In this document: one piece after another, positions 16,946 to 22,825 of the stretch
Numbering within the stretch: position 1 is the first letter of the stretch
How the letters are laid out: each line of letters opens with the position of its first letter
From: Paramacrobiotus metropolitanus
Taxonomy: Eukaryota; Tardigrada; Eutardigrada; Parachela; Macrobiotidae
Assembly: GCF_019649055.1 (NCBI RefSeq)
Contig: NW_026570654.1
Location: 1 to 22,825 of the forward strand
Direction of reading: 5' to 3'
DNA length: 22,825 bases
Position numbers and translations under genes: made by a program
Notes under the pieces: generated by a model
Database searches by the model: none
What the model saw: only the letters and a program-made list of their open reading frames with translations
What the model was told of the DNA's origin: nothing

Positions 16946-18925
16946 ATGCAAATATGCGAACGGTCGTTACTGTATTGGTGGAATGCCGTGGATGTCGAGA
17001 TTGACGGTCGGCTGCAACGCGGGCTTTTCGGCATGGAGAGGAATGGCAGCACGACGCCGTGTCTTATCGTGGATTTCCGTTGCCCGGCACAGCGATCGGT
17101 CCTGGTTGAGTACGGCACGGTAACTGATAGCCATCCCGGTGGTATAAGCGTAGGAGCTGGCATGGAGGTGCTGGCCCTGTTACGCGACCATCAAGATCGC
17201 CCTTGGACATGGTATCCCGGAAAAGTTCTCCACTCGTTCGAGAAAGGAAGCCTACAAGGCTACGCCTTGGTGGAAGTGACGCGGGCCGAATACCGTTGCT
17301 GCGAACTGGTTCCCTGCTCTCAGATCCGTTGGCCGTTGTCGAAAGAAGTATTCCAGGAAATGGTAACACGAGTTGATCAAATAATCAAACTATATATGAT
17401 ACAATATAAGACATATGAGAAAAATCCACGTACTAATAATTAATGTTTTTTTATACGCTTGTGCACGAGCATAATAAAAACCTCGCGAGTTCGCTAATGT
17501 AGAACAACCTAGAGAATACCGTGTCTCTGGCGGCCGGTCGGTATTGTAAGTGTCCAATGCGAAAAACTCGAAGTATTCAGGTACTGTGGAGGCAGGTATT
17601 CGAGAGCTGCAGTTTCTGCAGGTACCGTCAGAAATCAGTTCTCATTGTTCTACCTTTAGGCGAAAGCATTCGCGCGTAAAAGGCAGGGACTGGGCCGTAG
17701 CAAAGTCTCATCCCGTGACGTTCACGATGATAAACGTTCTGATGATGTGGAAGCGGTGTCGAATGAGCCACCACACAAGAAGAAATTCCGTGCTGATGGA
17801 AGCAAGTTGCGGTTGCCTTTGGAGCTGCTGAAAGAAATCTTCCTGATGCTGGATACCGTGGACCGGCAGCGCTGCCGTCGAACCTGCCAACTATGGGAAA
17901 CACTTCTGACTGCTGCGGATTTATGCAAAGATATCCGCATCTCGCGACGCGACTTCGGTTTGCCCCTTAATGACCATTGGAACCGGGGCCGCGAATGCGA
18001 CTACGTGGTGTCCGCTTGTCTCTTTAAGTATATCACTGCAGCCACGCGTACAATTTGCATTCATTCAACAGGAAGATTCTGTACTGAACCGGAAGATTTG
18101 AGCACAGCCCATGCCGCAGTTGGGTTGGTCAAGAACATCCTGGACCGCGTCGGCCTTCGCGTTCCCCTTTTGATCGAGCCCCGGCGATCACTAGCGATCC
18201 AGATTTATCGGGATAGCGTCTTTGACTTGCGCATGCTGTTTGCTGATCTGGTGGCGCTGTATTCCCAGCTGGCAACGCGTTGTGACCGCTTGATTTGGGC
18301 AGATTATTCGTTGGACTGTGAAGACCAGGGCCCAACGGTTTTCATGAAATTCCGCATTCCATTTGCTGTTTTCACACGAGACAACATCAGTGAGGCACAG
18401 ATTTGGGATTTGTTCGAGAAGCACATGTATTCTGATGGAGAGCCTATAGACACTCAGCGTATTGCCCACTTTATAGCCAATCTGACTAACAGGCCTGCTA
18501 AAGCAGAAGGAGTGAAAAGAGTGAGTAACTTTACGTAATTCCACTTCGCTTTGTATTGGCTTCTTCTTCTTGCCTGCGTCACTTTCGTAATGTTGTGGTA
18601 ATAATGCTGTGTTACCTGCGTATAGTCGTATTGGTGCGTTAAATTGCGAATTCGTTCAATTCTGCAGATTTTGAAGGAATATCAAGCCTGTGATCCGCGA
18701 GTGTCCGCGCATTATCGCGGACACAAGTGGACGTTGTCCAATGTGGCTGCAGTGGACGTGCGCAAACTGAACAAATTCTGCCTGTCCACCTTGTCGGCCT
18801 TCATGAGGATCAGTGGATTTTACGTGAGGCAATGCGAGGAGTGCAGTAATCCCTGCGATGAGTGTGGATGCTGGTCTGATGACCATGGATTTTTGGAATC
18901 CAGTGACAATTCCGAAGACGAGTAG
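16946..18925 (+). CDS. F-box protein with N-terminal WNAVDVE domain, three exons
   Basis: Exon A is 16946-17362, exon B 17660-18520 and exon C 18668-18925, about 511 residues. All junctions are phase 0 with GT-AG: ...QEM|gtaaca, tttag|GCGAAA, AAAAGA|gtgagt, ctgcag|ATTTTG; a TAG in frame directly at the exon B acceptor supports that boundary. Exon A encodes WNAVDVEIDGRLQRG, FRCPAQRSVLVEYG and MEVLALLRDHQDRPWTWYPG, an unknown domain that could be Tudor/Agenet-like. Exon B has a basic linker and the F-box (RLPLELLKEIFLMLDTVDR...CRRTCQLWETLL), then a long leucine-rich C-terminal region (LVKNILDRVGLRVPLLIEPR, QIWDLFEKH). Exon C has ACDPRVSAHYRGHKWTL, a Cys cluster C-x2-C-x3-C-x2-C-x-C and an acidic tail. 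F-box proteins normally link substrates to SCF ubiquitin ligases; the substrate is unknown. An upstream non-coding exon is possible. Confidence 0.82.
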
Positions 18926-19074
18926 CCAATAGACCCCTTGGGGGTACAGTCTACAGTTCTGCTGTTACCAAGGATACCGACGAAATAGGAATGCTCTTAA
19001 ACACGGCACAATCGGTCCTTGCACTGGCGTATTTCTGCTTGTCTGCGGCTGCTTTGGTTTTATGGTAAATAATG

Positions 19075-19138
19075 GAATAAATCAATGTAATAAATCAATG
19101 GAATAAATTAATGGAATGGAATAAATATTGGAATAACT
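19075..19138 (+). terminator. Expanded AATAAA-rich repeat, probable polyadenylation region
   Basis: AATGGAATAAATC-like units repeat four to five times, giving several AATAAA signals about 150 bp after the F-box gene stop. The pseudogene's homologous 3' flank has just one ATGGAATAA (near 14270), so the array expanded in this copy after duplication. Confidence 0.6.
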
Positions 19139-19199
19139 TTGTTTGTTGCTCCTTGCTGCATTCGGTTCTGAAATAAACGTTCTTACTGCTTAGAAATTA

Positions 19200-20355
19200 T
19201 CTGTATAGTGTGTACTGTGTAGTAGTGAAAATTGGTTTTTATGCGGGTCCATTCAGGCAAGTGAAATGGTGGGTGGACGGAACGTGAAACCGTTTTCTGA
19301 AAGCGGTCGGCATGCGAAACAGAACGAGAAACACTCAGTAGAGTCTGTAAAGATGCATGCATTTCCTTTAAGCGTTTTCCTGTGCATTACGGTTATTAAA
19401 TTTGGCAGAAGCACGACCATTGTAGTCATCTTGTTGTAAAATTAATATTCTGTACGTAAATTCAATAATTCATCGTTACTTACACAGTTACACCCAGGCC
19501 CGTCGCGAGACGCCCTTGCTGTTATGAAAACTCTCTTTTCATCCTAGTTTTCATCGTCCATTACTCCATTAAACATCACCGAACTTGCCGTAAAATTCTG
19601 AACAAGTGACGGAGTCTAATTAGTTAAAGTTGCACTCACTGGGTTTCGTATGAGGAGCGAAAATCACTCATTACCAGGACATCTGTATGAAGGAGTTGGC
19701 GAATTTCGGTGTTTGACGTAGTTGCAACCGCCCGATACGGCAGCGTGATTCGGCGTTCAGCTCTTGCACTCTGCACTGCAGAGTCGGCAGTCGATTTTCT
19801 GATTAACTTTCAGACTTTCTGTTTTTTTTTGCTAGTGTGGTCTCACTCTTCAGTTTTCACCGTCGCAACTTGATTATTCCCCACTTATTCACCACTCTCC
19901 AAATCCGAGTCCTAAGTAGCAGGTTTTTAAGTCTGCTGAGACAGGTACGAAGAGCCTTTGACCAGACCTGGCAGTAGCAGTATGTAGATAAAGTGTAGTA
20001 CTAGTAAGTCAGTAACCACAACAGCGTTCAGCACGTTGTCGTAGACTCGTAGTACACGGCGCCAAGGACTTATCAAGCACCCTATTGGACAAGAAGGCTT
20101 TCGAGCAAATCTGATTGCGGGTCTAGCATCAGCGCAGTTTTCTGATCTGGCAAGCTTTTGGAGAAAGGTACGGTACCTCAGTTAAGGGGAAGAGAACTGC
20201 TGGTTCTTTTGGGTTTCTCCAATAGTTTTCTAAATCAGAAACATTCGCTGATTCTAAATCTATATTCAGATTCGCTCCGATGGAATAGGGAACTTGACAA
20301 GTCCTTGCATGGCACAGTATAATTAAGCTGGGCGCCGTCCGAAGTAGATCGTGAA
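19200..20355. other. Intergenic stretch, no gene seen
   Basis: AT-rich, with stops in all frames at short intervals. I see no paralogue of other sequence in the window and no convincing repeat. Confidence 0.5.
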
Positions 20356-20358
20356 AGT

Positions 20359-20432
20359 TGCACCGAGGGGGGAATCGAAGACCGTCTACGTCGTACGATA
20401 CGCGTAGGCAGTACCACTGCACCACGACGGCG
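20359..20432 (-). pseudogene. tRNA-like relic or SINE head
   Basis: On the minus strand TGGTGCAGTGGTA (20412-20424) matches the pol III A box and tRNA D-arm. CTTCGATTCCCC (about 20368-20379) resembles a B box and T-arm with a changed base (C for G before TTCGA). They are spaced as in a tRNA, and a CTACG/CGTAG stem sits where the anticodon stem would be, but its loop is 12 nt and the acceptor arms do not pair. It is therefore a degenerate tRNA gene or a tRNA-derived SINE head, not a functional tRNA. Confidence 0.45.
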
Positions 20433-20574
20433 CAAAGTTTTGAAAATCCTTGAAAGACTGTGTGTATTTGTAGATGTGGGTGAAAGTACTCCAGTAGTCT
20501 TGCAAATGTCACTAGTTTGTCTTGAACCGCTTCGCTTTCTCATAGACTGTGTCCAGAAATCCTACCAGTCAGCC

Positions 20575-22270
20575 ATGTTTGCGATCTTGAAGAACCAGAT
20601 CAACGTCGTGGGCGACAACAACTTCCTGCTGTATGGCCGCGTGGTGGACGTAGCCGACGATGCGCTGGGCATCGATCTGCTCTGCGCCGGGCGTCGACGC
20701 GAGCGCATCCCCTTCCAGCAGCTGCTCTGTCGCCCAGCGCAGAACCTGGCATGCCTTTTCTTTCTGGGTATATACCACTGGGAGAGCGTGGCCGTGGAAG
20801 TGCTGCTGCGACGGGACGGTACGTGGCGCTGGTGGTCAAGCGACAAGCGCATTCGACCGCTGCCCGCCGGTTGGCGGGGGGCTTCCGCAGAACAGCTGCA
20901 GCGGATGAAGGAGGTGCACCTGGCGCTCGTGGACGGCGACGGAAGCCAGGACACGGACGCTCAGGGTCAGGTGGTCTGCTTCGACGTCGCGGATGGCCAG
21001 GTGCAGTACGTCGTGGACCTGTACGGTGGCGGCGGGCTGGGACAGTCTCAGGATACGGCACAGGTTGGTCATTATTTCCAAGACAGACTTTTACTGCAAG
21101 ATTCTGCGGTACGAATTCTTTGCGTTGGGATTTGCAGAAAATCGTGGATGAACTGCACAGCGCGCTGACCCAGCGCCTCCCGGTCATCCTGTGTGAGATG
21201 ACGGCCCGGCTGGAAGGCGGCACACCGGATGCAGCTGGTGCGCTGGGCGTGGACGTGTGACCGCACGTGTTGGCCCAGATGGACACACGGACGCTGACCC
21301 GGCTGCGCGTGGTGTGCCCAGCGTGGAACACCATCCTGGACGCCGCGGCGCTGTCGACCTCCCTGCTCATCAAGAAGGACGGGACCGGCTAGCGTGTGCG
21401 CGCGCTCGACTACCCCCTAACGGCACCCTCCTACACGCTCTGGGCCCATTCTGCACGCTCTGCGCCCCTCCACGCGCATCCTCCTCTACGCCCGCGACCC
21501 CCAACACCCACTCCTCACCGTGGACTGCTTCACCGTGCTGGACGCGCTGCGGATGGTGGGAGGCGGGGTGCGGCGCGTGCCGGCGCTGTACGTGGCCGGG
21601 GCGGAGTTGGTCCTGGATGTGGGCCATGTCTGGGAGTCTTGGAACTCGGTTTGCGGGACGCATGAACCGAAATGGGGAGGGGCGGCCGCCGCGTGACTGG
21701 CTGGACCTCCGGTTGGGTGATGTCATCGCGTGGTTCGGGAATATGCCGTGCGATGCGTTTATCTGGTCCGGGCCCGGCTGCAGCTGCTGCATAAACTCGG
21801 GCCAATGGGACTGCGCCTTCGGCACGAGTCGTATGGAAGTGGGCGGCAGCATCTCCTGGGCGCGACTGCCGGTCAGCGGGGACGGGGGCTGGGCGTGCGC
21901 GGTGTGGAGTGCGGTGGACGCGGGACTGGAACCGATCAGTAGTTTCTCAGAGCGAACTTGAAAAAGCCAACACCGCTAACATATTGAGTATCTCTGCATT
22001 AACTTTTTCTGAATCAGCTCCAAAACGTTGCGGTTGTCAATCACTACGTTGATGACAGTCCTGGGATCCTCAATCGCCAACCGTCAGCCTCATCTGTGTT
22101 GGTCATTCGTAGATTCTGTGCACGATGCAGACCGCCGATCCGCGTCCGTCCTCGCATTACCGCGGGAAGCAGTGCTGCACGGATGGAGTGGAGGATCTCG
22201 CTTGGAGAATCTGTCGCGCATTACGCTGCACTTTCTGCTGACGCTACTTAGTATTGAGGAATTCTCTTAA
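20575..22270 (+). pseudogene. Third F-box family member, GC-rich, disrupted
   Basis: It has the same three-exon plan as the intact gene. Exon A starts at the ATG at 20575 (MFAILKNQINVVGD) and includes VAVEVLLRRDGTWRWW, matching VLALLRDHQDRPWTWY of the paralogue. It ends CAG|GTTGGT at 21063, phase 0. Exon B begins after TTTGCAG at 21138, phase 0 (KIVDELHSALTQRLPVILCE). An in-frame TGA at 21258 precedes the F-box (VLAQMDTRTLTRLRVVCPAW), and a TAG follows at about 21390. Further family-like sequence (LYARDPQHPLLTVDCF, VLDALRMVGG) is in another frame to about 21690. Exon C begins after TCGTAG at 22113 (ADPRPSSHYRGKQCCT), then shifts frame (ENLSRITLHFLLTLL). About 20580-21960 is visibly GC-rich, unlike its neighbours and paralogues. 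An old pseudogene, or a diverged gene with assembly errors. Confidence 0.68.
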
Positions 22271-22540
22271 GGTCAGGTATTTTCGCATCGATCTGTCGTA
22301 TCGGTGGTGTAATTTTGCCAGGTTTCCTGTTAATGGATGTGTCCGAGTTGCTGAAGAATAATATTATTGCATCACTTGTTTAATTACGTTGGCTTTCTTT
22401 TCTGTGGTCGTCCGACATTCATGAATCGCTCGCCGACATGTTTCCCTATTTCTCGACTTCTCTCTGAATAACTACTGTACTTCGCTTTGACCACTATTTC
22501 GAACACTTGCACTGACGTCATTCTGTTTTCTCGTGTTTTT
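22271..22540. other. 3' flank of the third F-box copy
   Basis: No gene is visible. This AT-rich stretch leads into simple repeats. Confidence 0.4.
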
Positions 22541-22695
22541 TATGTAAATATGTATAAGAATATAACCAAGGAAAACATAAGAATAAAGACGAAAGAAAAA
22601 ATTAGAAGACATAAGAAGAAATACGAAAGCATGAGAAAACATAAGAAAACCTAAGAAAATTTAAGAAAACATAAGAAAATGAAAAAATATAAGAA
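22541..22695 (+). repeat. A-rich ACATAAGAAA-type degenerate tandem repeat
   Basis: Units such as AAGAAAACATA recur with 10-16-bp spacing over about 150 bp, almost without C or T clusters. This is a purine-rich microsatellite-like array. Confidence 0.85.
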
Positions 22696-22704
22696 ATGAC
22701 ACAG

Positions 22705-22825
22705 CATTCAGAGTCAGACTATATTAAAAGTATTCATATTCAGAATTTATTCTTTCGGAATCTGAATTTTTAATATTCAGACTCAGACTTTTATTTAGGA
22801 TTCAGACTCAGAGTTTTAGATTCAC
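22705..22825 (+). repeat. ATTCAGACTCAGA repeats at the window edge
   Basis: ATTCAGAGTCAGACT, ATTCAGACTCAGACTTTT and ATTCAGACTCAGAGTTTT occur in direct orientation, with TTCGGAATCTGAAT as a partial inverse between them. The array probably continues past the window. Confidence 0.75.

Noticed and set aside
20600-21373. Long minus-strand ORF opposite the third F-box copy
   Set aside because: GC-rich shadow frame; Arg/Pro-rich noise, while the plus strand has family homology and splice sites.

Overview
The window is eukaryotic, most likely from an invertebrate animal. It has GT-AG introns, a lineage-expanded F-box family, an LTR retrotransposon and a hAT-like MITE. A tardigrade is my best guess from the style of the F-box proteins, but nothing in the sequence proves it.

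Layout. (1) Positions 1 to about 10,700 hold one Ty3/Gypsy-like LTR retrotransposon on the minus strand, cut off at the left edge inside reverse transcriptase. Read right to left it has a putative LTR promoter (CCAAT boxes, CRE, TATA at 10473-10680), a leader packed with a short repeat (9865-10380), and a Gag with a roughly 300-residue coiled coil. The Gag continues into a capsid-like domain, a CCHC zinc knuckle and an RGG tail. A -1 frameshift signal (5966-6008) then leads into repeat-rich linker ORFs, an aspartic protease (LDTGA), an unusually long charged linker, and a broken reverse transcriptase. Stops and frameshifts show this copy is decaying towards its pol end. (2) 10,700-11,600 is a non-coding stretch with three hairpins that share a GCT loop. 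(3) 11,616-14,109 is an F-box pseudogene whose intron carries a 776-bp hAT-type MITE. (4) 14,110-16,900 is mostly non-coding, with a striking duplicated palindrome (15000-15104) and small repeats. (5) 16,946-18,925 is an intact-looking three-exon F-box gene, paralogous to (3). (6) 20,359-20,432 is a tRNA-like relic. (7) 20,575-22,270 is a third, GC-rich, diverged and broken member of the F-box family with the same exon plan. (8) The right end is simple repeat.

The most unusual signal is the octamer AAAGGTCA, usually AAAGGTCAC, an extended nuclear-receptor half-site. By hand count it occurs 58 times on either strand in the 10.4 kb retroelement, against about 0.3 expected, and once in the other 12.4 kb. 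Thirteen copies sit in the leader. The other 45 lie inside coding sequence, read in five of the six possible registers (K-V, R-S, K-G, V-T-F, D-L). The only absent register is the one that would put TGA in frame. This implies constraint or spread at the DNA/RNA level rather than the protein level.

The second strong signal is a textbook -1 programmed frameshift site at the end of Gag: GGGAAAC, a 6-nt spacer, and a perfect 11-bp stem-loop containing the gag stop codon.
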